64,000 bases of DNA from Opitutia bacterium Tous-C4FEB (lineage in GTDB: Bacteria > Verrucomicrobiota > Verrucomicrobiia > Opitutales > Opitutaceae), in NCBI GenBank assembly GCA_002304445.1, contig NEVA01000003.1, forward strand, positions 124,001-188,000, given 5' to 3'. Under the pieces are notes generated by a model. That model ran no database searches, was not told the DNA's origin, and was given only the letters and a program-made list of their open reading frames with translations. A program made the translations under genes and the position numbers. Each line of letters starts with the position of its first letter. Position 1 is the stretch's first letter. Shown here in pieces: positions 18,396-26,341 of the stretch.

Positions 18396-18416
18396 GGCGA
18401 GGTCTTTGACTCGCCC
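18395..18416 (+). repeat. GGGCGA-type hairpin repeat, copy 3
   Basis: Arms GGGCGA/TCGCCC and GTC/GAC with loop TTT. Relative to copies 1 and 2, one stem pair has changed from G-C to A-T on both sides, preserving pairing. The TAG stop of pectate lyase lies in the flank. Confidence 0.7.
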
Positions 18417-18491
18417 TCCAAGCCCGCGCTCGGCCCGGCGCCCACTTTCCCTTTGCCGCCGTCCATCGGGGCAACACGCTCCGCTGCTTCT

Positions 18492-20021
18492 ATGAGTTCT
18501 GCCCCCATCCGCCCGCTTTCTATCGAAACCGAACCGGCGACTCCGCTCGCTCTCTCCGACACCGGCGGACTGGGCGGTCACCCCCGCGGCCTCACGACGC
18601 TCTTTTTCACCGAACTCTGGGAGCGGTTTTCTTATTACGGCATGAGGGCGCTGCTCGTGCTGTTTATGGTCAAAACCGCCGCCGAGGGCGGACTCGGCTA
18701 CGACACCAAGCAGGCCACCGCCGTCTACGGCACCTACACGATGAGCGTTTACCTGCTCTCGATTCTCGGCGGCTTCATCGCCGATAACTTCATCGGCGCC
18801 AGGCGCGCCGTCTTCGTTGGAGGAATCATCATCGCCACCGGCCATTTCACGATGGCGCTCAACTCCACCGCCACCTTCTACGCCGGCCTCGTTTTCGTTG
18901 CGCTCGGCACCGGCCTGCTCAAGCCCAACATCTCCACGATGGTCGGCAGTCTCTACCGACCCGATGACGAACGCCGCGACGCCGGCTTCTCCATTTTCTA
19001 CCTGGGCATCAACCTCGGTGCCTTCGCCGCTCCGCTCGTCACCGGCTATCTCGCGCAAAGCGACCACTGGAAAGGCGTGCTCGTCTCCTGGGGCTTCAAC
19101 CCGATCTACAGTTGGCACTGGGGCTTCGCCGCCGCCGGCGTCGGCATGGTGCTCGGGCTCGTCGTTTATTCGCTTCAGCGCGAACGTCTCGCCCACGTCG
19201 GCGCCGTCCCCGCGCCCGAGGCCGATGGCTCCCGCCCGTGGGGCAAGCTCGGGCTCGTCGCCCTCGGCTCCCTCGCGCTCATCATCGCAATGAAGGCCAG
19301 CGACACCTACCCGGTCATCATCTACGCGCTCTTCGCCGTCCAGGTCGCCGCGATCCTCTTCTTCGCTCTCCGCCCCGATCGCGACAGCAAACGCATGGCC
19401 GCCATCTTGGTGTTCTTTTTCGCCGCCGAGATCTTCTGGGCCCTGTTTGAGCAAAGCGGTTCCACCATCGCGCTCTTTTCCGACCGTCTCACCCGCAACG
19501 AAATCTTCGGTTGGTCTTTTCCATCCTCCTATTGGCAATCGGTGAACTCCATTTGGGTGGTTCTGCTCGCGCCCATCTTCGCCTTTCTCTGGGTCCATCT
19601 CCGCGATCGCCAGCCGTCGAGCCCGATGAAATTCGTCCTCGGGCTGTTCTTCGTCGCGCTCTCGTTCGCGCTCATGGTGCCGGCCGCCAAACTCACCGCC
19701 CAGGGCAGCATCGGGCCGATGTGGCTCGTCGGTCTCTTTTTTCTCCAAACCGTCGGCGAGATGCTCCTCAGCCCCGTCGGACTCTCGACGATGACGAAGC
19801 TCGCGCCCCACCGCCTCGTCGGCCTCGTCATGGGTATCTGGTTCCTCGCCGCCGCCCTCGGCAGCAAACTCGCGGGCGCCCTCGCCGGAGAATTCAAAAG
19901 CGACAACCCCGCACAACTCGCCGATTTCTTCCTCCACCAAGCGCTGATCGTCGGCGCCTGCACCCTCGCCCTGCTCGCCCTTGTACCATGGATGAAGAAA
20001 CTCATGGGCGGCGTGCGGTAA
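18492..20021 (+). CDS. POT/PTR family proton-dependent oligopeptide transporter
   Basis: 509 aa from ATG 18492 (an upstream in-frame ATG adds 13 residues). The family signatures are [22 protein letters not shown] in TM1, which contains the proton-coupling ExxER-like motif, then [19 protein letters not shown], and [23 protein letters not shown] (the PTR2 motif). About 12-14 TM segments are visible. It imports di- or tripeptides into the cytoplasm. It is close to the SMR gene (19 bases) and may be co-transcribed. The [25 protein letters not shown] motif late in the protein is also typical. Confidence 0.94.
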   Translation: MSSAPIRPLSIETEPATPLALSDTGGLGGHPRGLTTLFFTELWERFSYYGMRALLVLFMVKTAAEGGLGYDTKQATAVYGTYTMSVYLLSILGGFIADNFIGARRAVFVGGIIIATGHFTMALNSTATFYAGLVFVALGTGLLKPNISTMVGSLYRPDDERRDAGFSIFYLGINLGAFAAPLVTGYLAQSDHWKGVLVSWGFNPIYSWHWGFAAAGVGMVLGLVVYSLQRERLAHVGAVPAPEADGSRPWGKLGLVALGSLALIIAMKASDTYPVIIYALFAVQVAAILFFALRPDRDSKRMAAILVFFFAAEIFWALFEQSGSTIALFSDRLTRNEIFGWSFPSSYWQSVNSIWVVLLAPIFAFLWVHLRDRQPSSPMKFVLGLFFVALSFALMVPAAKLTAQGSIGPMWLVGLFFLQTVGEMLLSPVGLSTMTKLAPHRLVGLVMGIWFLAAALGSKLAGALAGEFKSDNPAQLADFFLHQALIVGACTLALLALVPWMKKLMGGVR

Positions 20022-20040
20022 ACCAGCCCTCTCCCCACCC

Positions 20041-20358
20041 ATGCCCTGGCTCTACCTCCTCACCGCCGCCGCCCTCGAAATCGTCTGGGCCACGGGCCTG
20101 AAATCAACCGCGGGCTTCACCAAGCTTTGGCCATCCATCGGCGTGATTTCCACGATGGCCGTGAGCATGTTTCTCCTCGCGCTGGCCGCACGCACGCTCC
20201 CGATCGGCACCGCTTATGCCGTCTGGACCGGGATCGGAGCGGTCGGCACCGCTCTCGCCGGCATCGCCTTTTTTGGCGAAAGCGCCTCCACCCCGCGCCT
20301 AATCTGCATCGGCCTCATCGTTGCCGGGATCGCCGGCCTAAAATTCCTCGGCAAGTAG
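20041..20358 (+). CDS. sugE: Small multidrug resistance (SMR) protein, SugE-like
   Basis: The 105-aa product has four TM helices and the SMR signature in helix 1, [24 protein letters not shown], containing the essential Glu. The WATGLK and the later [23 protein letters not shown] are typical of the SugE (guanidinium/quaternary ammonium exporter Gdx) subgroup rather than EmrE. Such proteins often export guanidinium. No guanidine riboswitch is recognisable in the 19-base gap before it. It lies directly after the POT transporter. Confidence 0.9.
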   Translation: MPWLYLLTAAALEIVWATGLKSTAGFTKLWPSIGVISTMAVSMFLLALAARTLPIGTAYAVWTGIGAVGTALAGIAFFGESASTPRLICIGLIVAGIAGLKFLGK

Positions 20359-20418
20359 CGTTTAACTTCGTTCCGATTTCCACACCCTCAATTCTCAGCC
20401 CTCAACTTCCTTCGTCCC

Positions 20419-21036
20419 ATGCCCACCCGCGTTCACTTTCCCACCCACATCTACTGCGAGCCGCTCCAGCCTTCTGGTCTCGCCAAATTCAACGCCGACC
20501 TCGCCGAAGAGTGCCGCCAACTCCGCGACTACGACGACGCCGGCCGCAAGTGGTCCGCCAAAAATTACCCCGGCGGCTACACCAGTTACGCCTCGATGAA
20601 CGAGCTGCACCGCTTCTCCAGCACCTTCGCCACGCTCGAAAAAAAGTTTCTCCGTCACGCCCGCGCTTTCGCCAAAACCCTCGACTTCGACCTGTGTGGC
20701 CGCTCGGTCCGGATGACCGATTGCTGGGTCAATATCATGCCACCCACGGCGGCGCACTCCATGCACCTGCACCCGCTTTCGTTCATCAGCGGCACCTATT
20801 ACGTCGCCACTCCCGCCGGTTGCCCGGGCCTGAAATTCGAAGATCCGCGCCTCGACCGCTTCATGGCGGCTCCGCCCCGGCTTCCCGATCATCGCCCCGC
20901 CAACCGCATCCACCTCACCTACCCCGCTGTCGCCGGAAATATCATCCTCTTCGAAAGCTGGCTGCGCCACGAGGTCACCAGCAACCGCGTGGACGCCGAG
21001 CGCATCAGCATCAGCTTCAATTTCAACTGGAGTTGA
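20419..21036 (+). CDS. TIGR02466-like putative 2OG-Fe(II) oxygenase
   Basis: The 205-aa protein has the layout of the TIGR02466 family. The N-terminus reads FPTHIYCEPLQPSGLAKFNADL, followed by SARGGWTSH-like SMNELHRF. Metal-binding candidates lie in AHSMHLHPLSFISGTYYV and ILFESWLRHEV, and the protein ends RISISFNFNW. The H-x-H ... H spacing in HMHLHP and LRHEV would fit Fe(II) and 2-oxoglutarate binding. The substrate is unknown. It is cytoplasmic and stands 60 bases after the SMR gene; the intervening leader has a CTCAA-type pyrimidine repeat at 20386-20410. Confidence 0.8.
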   Translation: MPTRVHFPTHIYCEPLQPSGLAKFNADLAEECRQLRDYDDAGRKWSAKNYPGGYTSYASMNELHRFSSTFATLEKKFLRHARAFAKTLDFDLCGRSVRMTDCWVNIMPPTAAHSMHLHPLSFISGTYYVATPAGCPGLKFEDPRLDRFMAAPPRLPDHRPANRIHLTYPAVAGNIILFESWLRHEVTSNRVDAERISISFNFNWS

Positions 21037-21131
21037 CCGCACGGGAGCGAGGCCGTCCCCGTTCGCATACACTTCGAACCAGTTTCGTCTCGGCCCGCTC
21101 GCCAAATCGCCGAATCCCATTTGTTTCCCCC

Positions 21132-21422
21132 ATGATCGTGATCCGTCGCCTCACCGACCGCCACCGCGCCTACACTGGTATTTTCCTGCCCGGTGAACCC
21201 GCTCAGATTTTTCCGACCACCGATTACGAGCACGGTCGAATCTTGCAGATCTACAAACAAGACCGGCCGCACGAGGGCATTATCAACGATTTCGTTGATC
21301 TCGACGCCTACGTTCCCAGCCCGACACCCGCCGCTCCGCCCGATCAGGTTCCAAAAACCGCGACTGCTCCGCGCGCGCAAAAAAAGAAGAAACCCGCCCC
21401 GGCCAAGCCGAAGCGGGTTTGA
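21132..21422 (+). CDS. Small conserved hypothetical protein (96 aa)
   Basis: The first 60 residues (IVIRRLTDRHRAYTGIFLPG, then IFPTTDYEHGRILQIYKQDR and IINDFVDLDAYVP) look like a folded domain. They are followed by a Pro/Ala/Lys tail ending KKKKPAPAKPKRV. The tail DNA is also the hairpin and T-tract terminator of the convergent glycine-zipper gene, so part of its composition may reflect that. I do not recognise the family. Start is the ATG at 21132; an open frame upstream only overlaps the oxygenase gene. Codon usage in the folded part is like that of neighbouring genes. Confidence 0.55.
   Translation: MIVIRRLTDRHRAYTGIFLPGEPAQIFPTTDYEHGRILQIYKQDRPHEGIINDFVDLDAYVPSPTPAAPPDQVPKTATAPRAQKKKKPAPAKPKRV
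21383..21419 (-). terminator. Terminator of the glycine-zipper gene
   Basis: On the minus strand AACCCGC and GCGGGTT form a 7-bp stem followed by TTCTTCTTTTTTT. It lies 26 bases after the stop of the gene at 21445, inside the 3' end of the convergent small gene. Confidence 0.65.
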
Positions 21423-21444
21423 ATCCGAAGGTCAGAACCGTCGC

Positions 21445-21939
21445 TCACCAGCGCCGGTGGCTCGGCTCGACGTAAACCACCTGCCGCCCGGAGTGACGCC
21501 GCGACGGAGGCGCGACCACGACGACGGTGTCGTCACAGCGCCGCGGTTGCGCCGCGACGTATACCGCGCGTGGAGCCGCTTGCACATAAACGTGCCGTGG
21601 CGGCGGCGCTCCCACATATACCACTCGTTGGGCGGGAGGCGGGCAATGCGGCGCCTCAACGTAAACAATCGGTGCCGGCGCCACATCGGCGAGGGGCGCT
21701 GAGCGTACCACTGTTCGGCGAGGCGGCTCTACCGCCGCCCCGATGAGTGCGCCGGCGGCCGCGCCGATTATGGCGCCCTGAGCCCAGCGGTCGTTGTTGT
21801 GGCCGCCAATAAACGCACCGGCGATCCCACCGAGGATCGCCCCGCCGGCGACCGCATTCGGCCGCGAATCTTGAGCGTGTGCCGCACCGGTGCCGGCAAC
21901 CGCGACTGCGAGAGAGAAGAGTAAGGCTTGGGTTTTCAT
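21445..21939 (-). CDS. Glycine-zipper envelope protein with YVxA repeats
   Basis: The 164-aa protein has a signal peptide (TQALLFSLAVAVAGTGAAHA). A glycine-zipper segment follows at about residues 30-70 (VAGGAILGGIAGAFIGGH and GAIIGAAAGALIGAAV), resembling Rick_17kDa/OmpA-like glycine zippers that insert in or coat membranes. The C-terminal half is Pro/Arg-rich with repeated VVYV, YVEA, YVGA, YVQA and YVAA tyrosine motifs, perhaps a flexible surface segment. It is probably periplasmic or outer-membrane-associated. The exact function is unknown. Confidence 0.75.
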   Translation of the reverse strand: MKTQALLFSLAVAVAGTGAAHAQDSRPNAVAGGAILGGIAGAFIGGHNNDRWAQGAIIGAAAGALIGAAVEPPRRTVVRSAPLADVAPAPIVYVEAPHCPPPAQRVVYVGAPPPRHVYVQAAPRAVYVAAQPRRCDDTVVVVAPPSRRHSGRQVVYVEPSHRRW

Positions 21940-22185
21940 GTCGTCACCTCAGACGCCCTGCCGCGCCGAATGTTTAACGGTTACGCGCGTTCGCGCCAAA
22001 TATTTCGCGGAACATTTGGTTTACCCATTCGGTGAACCCGCCCAGCGCCGCCAAGCTAGCCCAAATCAATCGTCGGCACGTCAAAGTGGTAGGGGCTGAC
22101 CTCGTGTCCGGCCGCGCGATGCCGATTTACAACCCAACCGGTAATCCGCCTTCTCACACCTGAAACTCTCCTTCAACTTCCCCAC
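21940..22185. other. Divergent intergenic region before dgkA
   Basis: No gene is seen. It must hold the promoter of the glycine-zipper gene and of dgkA. A CCAAAT/ATTTGG inverted repeat (loop of 12) is at about 21997-22020. A GC-rich segment at 22088-22115 (GTAGGGGCTGACCTCG then TGTCCGGCC) looks like a degraded member of the short hairpin repeats seen elsewhere in the window. Confidence 0.4.
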
Positions 22186-22617
22186 GTGTCCACGCCGCCC
22201 GCACCCAAAGAACCGCCGCTGAAACGCCGCAGCTTCACGAACTTTTTTTCGTCGGTGCGCTACTCCATCGACGGCTTTTTCGCCGCGATGAAGCACGAAC
22301 CTTCCTTCCGGGAGGATCTCATCTTCGCCCTGTTGCTTGTTCCCCTCGCGATTTTTCTCCCGATCAACGCCGTCTCCACAGCGCTGATGATCTCGTCGCT
22401 CATCTTGATTCTGATCGTTGAGCTCCTGAATTCCGCGATCGAGTGGATCATCGATTACGTCCGTCCGGAGATTCACCCTCTGGCCAAGCGGATCAAAGAC
22501 ATGGCCAGCGCCGCCGTCTTCTTGAGCTACATCAACTGCGTCGTTGTCTGGGTCATCATGCTCTGGCCCGAGAATGCTGTTTGGAAACGCCTCGGCGATA
22601 TGCTCTCCGGCCACTGA
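22186..22617 (+). CDS. dgkA: Diacylglycerol kinase (prokaryotic DgkA type)
   Basis: The 143-aa integral membrane enzyme starts at GTG 22186. After a proline-rich N-terminus comes the DagK domain: FREDLIFALLLVPLAIFLP, then LILIVELLNSAIEWIIDYV carrying the family's catalytic ENLLNSAIE-like motif, and IKDMASAAVFLSYINCVVVWVIML. The protein recycles diacylglycerol to phosphatidic acid. It is convergent with the LptG-like gene. Its length is slightly above the usual 120 because of the N-terminal extension. Confidence 0.92.
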   Translation: MSTPPAPKEPPLKRRSFTNFFSSVRYSIDGFFAAMKHEPSFREDLIFALLLVPLAIFLPINAVSTALMISSLILILIVELLNSAIEWIIDYVRPEIHPLAKRIKDMASAAVFLSYINCVVVWVIMLWPENAVWKRLGDMLSGH

Positions 22618-22663
22618 GTTCCCCCAGACCGGCGTTTTTTCTTCTCCAGCGCACGAAGCGACC

Positions 22664-23824
22664 TCACCGCAACCGCGCAAAAAGCCACGTCGCCAACGCC
22701 GTCATTCCGATGTTGGGCAACCATGCCGCCACATCCGGCGCGACGACCTCCTTCGTCGCCAACGAAGAGGCCAGATTCGCCATCACGTAATACAGCAAAA
22801 ATAGTCCGATCGATTTCGACACTCCCACCGCCGGATTCACCCGCACACCGGTGACCGAAAACGGAATCGCGATCGCTATCACGATCAACGGTCCGAGCGT
22901 CGTGGCGATCAGTTGAAAATAGCGCACCGCATAAGGCACCCCTTTTGGATTAGCGGTAGGCTCAAAATAATCCCTCAACCGCCCCAACTCGTGAAAAGAC
23001 AGATCGGTCGGCCGGCGGTCGATCAGCAGCATCAATTGCGGATCTTCCCGGTAACTGGCCTTGAACTTTTCCTCAAACGGCACCGAGGCGGTCAGTTCGC
23101 CGGTCTCGATTGAAAAGGTCAGTTCGCGGCCGTCCTTAAACATCCAGCCAGCCCGGGTTTCGTCATACCAGGCCTGCCCGGCCACCAAGCGCGTGGTCTC
23201 CCGTCGTTTCGCGTCCAGCTCCGACACGGAAACGCCATACCCGCGCTGCGTGCCCTTCGAGTAGCGGTTGAAAAACCACATCCGCCGCGCGCTCGGGTTG
23301 TCGAAGCCCACGCTGTTCACCGCCCCGATCCGGTCCGGAGGCATCGTCTTCGCCTGCCGCCGAAACTCCAACCCATCCTTCAGCGCCCGCGACTCTTCAA
23401 CCGACCACGGCACCACCGTCGCATTGAGCCACCACGACAACCCACAGGCCAAAATCCCCACCACCCAAACCGGCGCCATCATGCGCCCAAAACCCACGCC
23501 CGCCACGCGCATGGCCGTGAGTTCGTTGGCGCGGTGCAGTTTCCCAAGCGTAAAGATGAGCGAGACCAACAGCGCCAGCGGCAACACCACCGTCAAAAAA
23601 CTCGGCATCGTCACCAAGAAATACCGCCATTGCTCCAGCCCCCTCGCCCCGCCCTCTCGCAGGGCCCGAAAGTCATCATACATCACCTGCACCAAAAGCA
23701 GTCCGCAGGTCGCGACCAGCACCAGCCCGAGAATCTGCAACCACTCGCGCAAAAGATGCCGGTCAAACGTGTTCACCCCCGCGAGCAAGTCCGACCTCGC
23801 TCTCAGCGCAAATTTATTTCCCAT
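22664..23824 (-). CDS. LptF/LptG family LPS-export permease (YjgP/YjgQ)
   Basis: 386 aa from the ATG at 23824, chosen because an open frame further upstream has no family features. The protein has the family plan: two N-terminal TM segments (LREWLQILGLVLVATCGLLLVQVMYDDF and FLVTMPSFLTVVLPLALLVSLIFTLGKL), a cytoplasmic loop with HRANELTAMRVAGV, a large periplasmic beta-jellyroll, and three C-terminal TM helices. It works with LptB to extract lipopolysaccharide from the inner membrane. The motif HRANELTAMRAAG is the classical signature. LptF and LptG cannot be told apart here; no lptB is nearby. Confidence 0.88.
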   Translation of the reverse strand: MGNKFALRARSDLLAGVNTFDRHLLREWLQILGLVLVATCGLLLVQVMYDDFRALREGGARGLEQWRYFLVTMPSFLTVVLPLALLVSLIFTLGKLHRANELTAMRVAGVGFGRMMAPVWVVGILACGLSWWLNATVVPWSVEESRALKDGLEFRRQAKTMPPDRIGAVNSVGFDNPSARRMWFFNRYSKGTQRGYGVSVSELDAKRRETTRLVAGQAWYDETRAGWMFKDGRELTFSIETGELTASVPFEEKFKASYREDPQLMLLIDRRPTDLSFHELGRLRDYFEPTANPKGVPYAVRYFQLIATTLGPLIVIAIAIPFSVTGVRVNPAVGVSKSIGLFLLYYVMANLASSLATKEVVAPDVAAWLPNIGMTALATWLFARLR

Positions 23825-23958
23825 CCGACCCCGGCCCAATTCACCCTCCGCCCCACAATTCCACTCGACCGGCACAGTTTGGTTGAAAACCTCCTTCCCG
23901 TCACTTTGCCTCGACCGTCCGATCGCTCCCTCTCCGACCCTCCGCCCGCCTTCCATCC

Positions 23959-25095
23959 ATGTCCTTCCAGTCGCGCTTCCCTGTCGCCCTCGTCGCCGCC
24001 CTTGCGGGCCTCACCTTCGCTCCGAGTCTCTTCCCCCAAGAGCCCATCAAGATCGGCCAATTCGCCTCCCTCACCGGCAAGGAGGCCAGTCTCGGCCAAT
24101 CCTCCAACAAAGGCACCATGATGGCGATCGACGATCTCAACGCCGCCGGCGGCGTGCTCGGCCGCCCGCTCCTCCTCGTCACCGAGGACACCCAGTCCAA
24201 GCCCGGCGAAACCGCCACCGTTGTCAAAAAACTCATCTCCCGGGACAAGGTCATTGCCCTCCTCGGCGAGGTCGCATCCAGCCGCTCCCTTGAAGCCGCC
24301 CCCATCGCGCAGGCCGCCAAGGTCCCCATGATTTCGCCCGCCTCGACCAATCCCAAGGTGACCGAGACCGGCGCTTATATTTTCCGCACCTGCTTCATCG
24401 ATCCGTTTCAAGGCCCCGTCATGGCCCGCTTCGCCCGCGAGCGCCTGCAGGCCAAACGCGTCGCCCTCCTCGTCAGCAACAGCTCCGCCTACTCCATCGG
24501 CCTCGCCAAATTTTTCCGCGAAGCCTTCGTCGCCAACGGCGGCACCATCGTCCTCGAGCAGAAATACAGCGAAGGCGACAAGGACTTCAAAGCCCAGCTC
24601 ACCGCCATCAAGGCCGCCGGCGTCGATGCCGTCTTCAATCCCGGCTACTACAACGAGGGCGCCCTCATCGTCCGCCAAGCCCGCGATCTAGGGCTCACGC
24701 TCCCCATCTTCGGCGCCGACAGTTGGGAGGCCGAAGCTCTCATTCAACTCGGCGGCAAAGCCATGGAAGGGGCTTACCTGTGCTCGCATTACTCTCCCGA
24801 CGATCCGTCACCCCGCGTGCAAAACTTCGTCGCCGCCTACAAGAAGCGCTTCGGCTCGACCCCCGACTCCAACGCCTCGCTCGGCTACGACTCCGTCCTC
24901 GTGCTCGTCGATGCCATCCGCCGCGCCGGCACCACCGAGACCGGCGCTCTGCGAGAGGCCATCGCCACCACCCGCGATTTCATGGCGGTCACCGGAAAAA
25001 TCACCATCGACTCCGAGCGCAACGCCTCGAAAAACGCCGTCATCATTCAGGTGAAGAACGGCAAGTTTGAGTTCGTCCAAAGCATGTCGCCCTGA
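23959..25095 (+). CDS. Branched-chain amino acid-type ABC substrate-binding protein (LivK-like), copy 1
   Basis: The 378-aa protein has a short signal peptide (FPVALVAALAGLTFAPSLF) and then the Peripla_BP_6 domain typical of LivK: IKIGQFASLTGKEASLGQSSNKGTMMAIDDLNAAGG, VVKKLISRDKVIALLGEVASSRS and KEGDKDF-like EGDKDFKAQLTAIKAAGVDAVF. It binds an amino acid, amide or small carboxylate in the periplasm and delivers it to LivHMGF. It is the first of three tandem, clearly homologous genes heading a transporter operon. The ligand is not certain. The start is preceded by a pyrimidine-rich leader. Confidence 0.92.
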   Translation: MSFQSRFPVALVAALAGLTFAPSLFPQEPIKIGQFASLTGKEASLGQSSNKGTMMAIDDLNAAGGVLGRPLLLVTEDTQSKPGETATVVKKLISRDKVIALLGEVASSRSLEAAPIAQAAKVPMISPASTNPKVTETGAYIFRTCFIDPFQGPVMARFARERLQAKRVALLVSNSSAYSIGLAKFFREAFVANGGTIVLEQKYSEGDKDFKAQLTAIKAAGVDAVFNPGYYNEGALIVRQARDLGLTLPIFGADSWEAEALIQLGGKAMEGAYLCSHYSPDDPSPRVQNFVAAYKKRFGSTPDSNASLGYDSVLVLVDAIRRAGTTETGALREAIATTRDFMAVTGKITIDSERNASKNAVIIQVKNGKFEFVQSMSP

Positions 25096-25135
25096 TCCCA
25101 CCTTTTCCTCCCTCCTTGCCTCCATTTCCAAACTT

Positions 25136-26260
25136 ATGAAACTTCCCGCCCGCTTCCTCCTCGCTCTCGCCGCCGCCACCGCCGCGCTCACCGCCCAGGA
25201 AACGATCAAGATCGGCGAATACGCCTCCCTCACCGGCAAAGAGGCCAGCTTCGGCCAGCAATCCCACAAGGGCCTCACGCTCGCCATCGAGGAAATCAAC
25301 GCCGCCGGCGGCGCCCTTGGCCGCAAACTCGAACTGTTCACCGAGGACAACCAGACCAAACCCGGCGAGTCGGCCACCGCCGCCAAAAAACTCATCTCCC
25401 GCAACAAGGTCGTGGCCCTCATCGGTGAGGTCGCCTCCGGGCGCTCCCTCGAAGCCGCCCCGATCGCCCAAGCCGCCAAGATTCCCATGATCGCGCCGGC
25501 CGCCACCAACCCGAAGGTCACCCAGACCGGCAATTATATCTTCCGCGTCTGCTTCATCGATCCGTTCCAGGGCACCGTCATGGCCAAATTCGCCCAAAAC
25601 GATCTCAAGGCCAAGCGCGTCGCCATTCTCTCCAGCGTCTCCAACGCCTACAGCGTCGGTCTGGCCAAATTCTTTAAGGAAACCTTCGTTGCCAACGGCG
25701 GCCTCGTCGTTTCCGAGAAAAATTTCTCCGAGGGTGACAAAGACTTCCGCGCCCAGCTCACCGCCGTAAAGGCCGCCAACGTCGACGCCATTTTCGTCCC
25801 AAGTTACTACACCGAAGCCGCCCTCATCGCCCGTCAGGCCCGTGACCTCGGCCTCACCGTTCCGCTCTTCGGCGGCGATGGCTGGGTCGCCGACCAACTC
25901 CTCGAGATCGGCGGCGACGCCCTGAACGGTTGCTACTATTCCACCCACTTCTCGCCCGAAAACCAGGAACCCGTTGTCCAAGCCTTCGTTAAAAAATTCA
26001 AAGCCCGCTGGGGCGCCAACGAAAACCCCGACGCCTTCGCCGCCCTCGGCTACGACGCCGCTTTCGTCCTCGTCGACGCCATCAAGCGCGCCGGCACCAC
26101 CGACGGCCCCAAACTCCGCGACGCCCTCGCCGCCACCAAGAACTTCGCCGGGGTCACCGGCGTGACCAACATCGACGCCAACCGCGACGCCTCCAAACCC
26201 GCCGCCATCATCGCCATCAAGGGTGGCAAGCTCGAGTTCCTCAAGACCGTCGCCCCTTGA
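25136..26260 (+). CDS. LivK-like substrate-binding protein, copy 2
   Basis: 374 aa from ATG 25136. It has a signal peptide (RFLLALAAATAALTAQ) and the same Peripla_BP_6 fold, with IKIGEYASLTGKEASFGQQSHKG, AAKKLISRNKVVALIGEVASGRS and EGDKDFRAQLTAVKAANVDAIFVP. It is very similar to the preceding and following proteins, which suggests tandem duplication and possible ligand specialisation. The gap to copy 1 is only 40 bases, so they are probably co-transcribed. ASLTGKEA is conserved in all three. Confidence 0.92.
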   Translation: MKLPARFLLALAAATAALTAQETIKIGEYASLTGKEASFGQQSHKGLTLAIEEINAAGGALGRKLELFTEDNQTKPGESATAAKKLISRNKVVALIGEVASGRSLEAAPIAQAAKIPMIAPAATNPKVTQTGNYIFRVCFIDPFQGTVMAKFAQNDLKAKRVAILSSVSNAYSVGLAKFFKETFVANGGLVVSEKNFSEGDKDFRAQLTAVKAANVDAIFVPSYYTEAALIARQARDLGLTVPLFGGDGWVADQLLEIGGDALNGCYYSTHFSPENQEPVVQAFVKKFKARWGANENPDAFAALGYDAAFVLVDAIKRAGTTDGPKLRDALAATKNFAGVTGVTNIDANRDASKPAAIIAIKGGKLEFLKTVAP

Positions 26261-26303
26261 GCAGGCCCTTCTTCGCAGGGGCGCAGCTTCCCCGCGCCTT
26301 CCT

Positions 26304-26341
26304 CGTCATGGCGAGGAGCGCGGCGACGCGGCAATCCATCC
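26304..26341 (+). repeat. Dispersed repeat of the GCGAGGAGCGNNGCGACGCGGCAATCC type
   Basis: The segment from CGTCATGGCGAGGAGCG through GACGCGGCAATCCATC resembles a dispersed bacterial repeat core known from many genomes (TCATTGCGAGGAGCGAAGCGACGCGGCAATCC). It supplies the start codon and first 12 codons of the third LivK-like gene. A short GC-rich hairpin is upstream (CCCTTCTTCGCAGGGG). Confidence 0.6.

Noticed and set aside
20127-21131. In-frame upstream extension of the small gene at 21132
   Set aside because: The extension overlaps the SMR and oxygenase genes in another frame and is rich in Arg/Pro/His, typical of a shadow frame.
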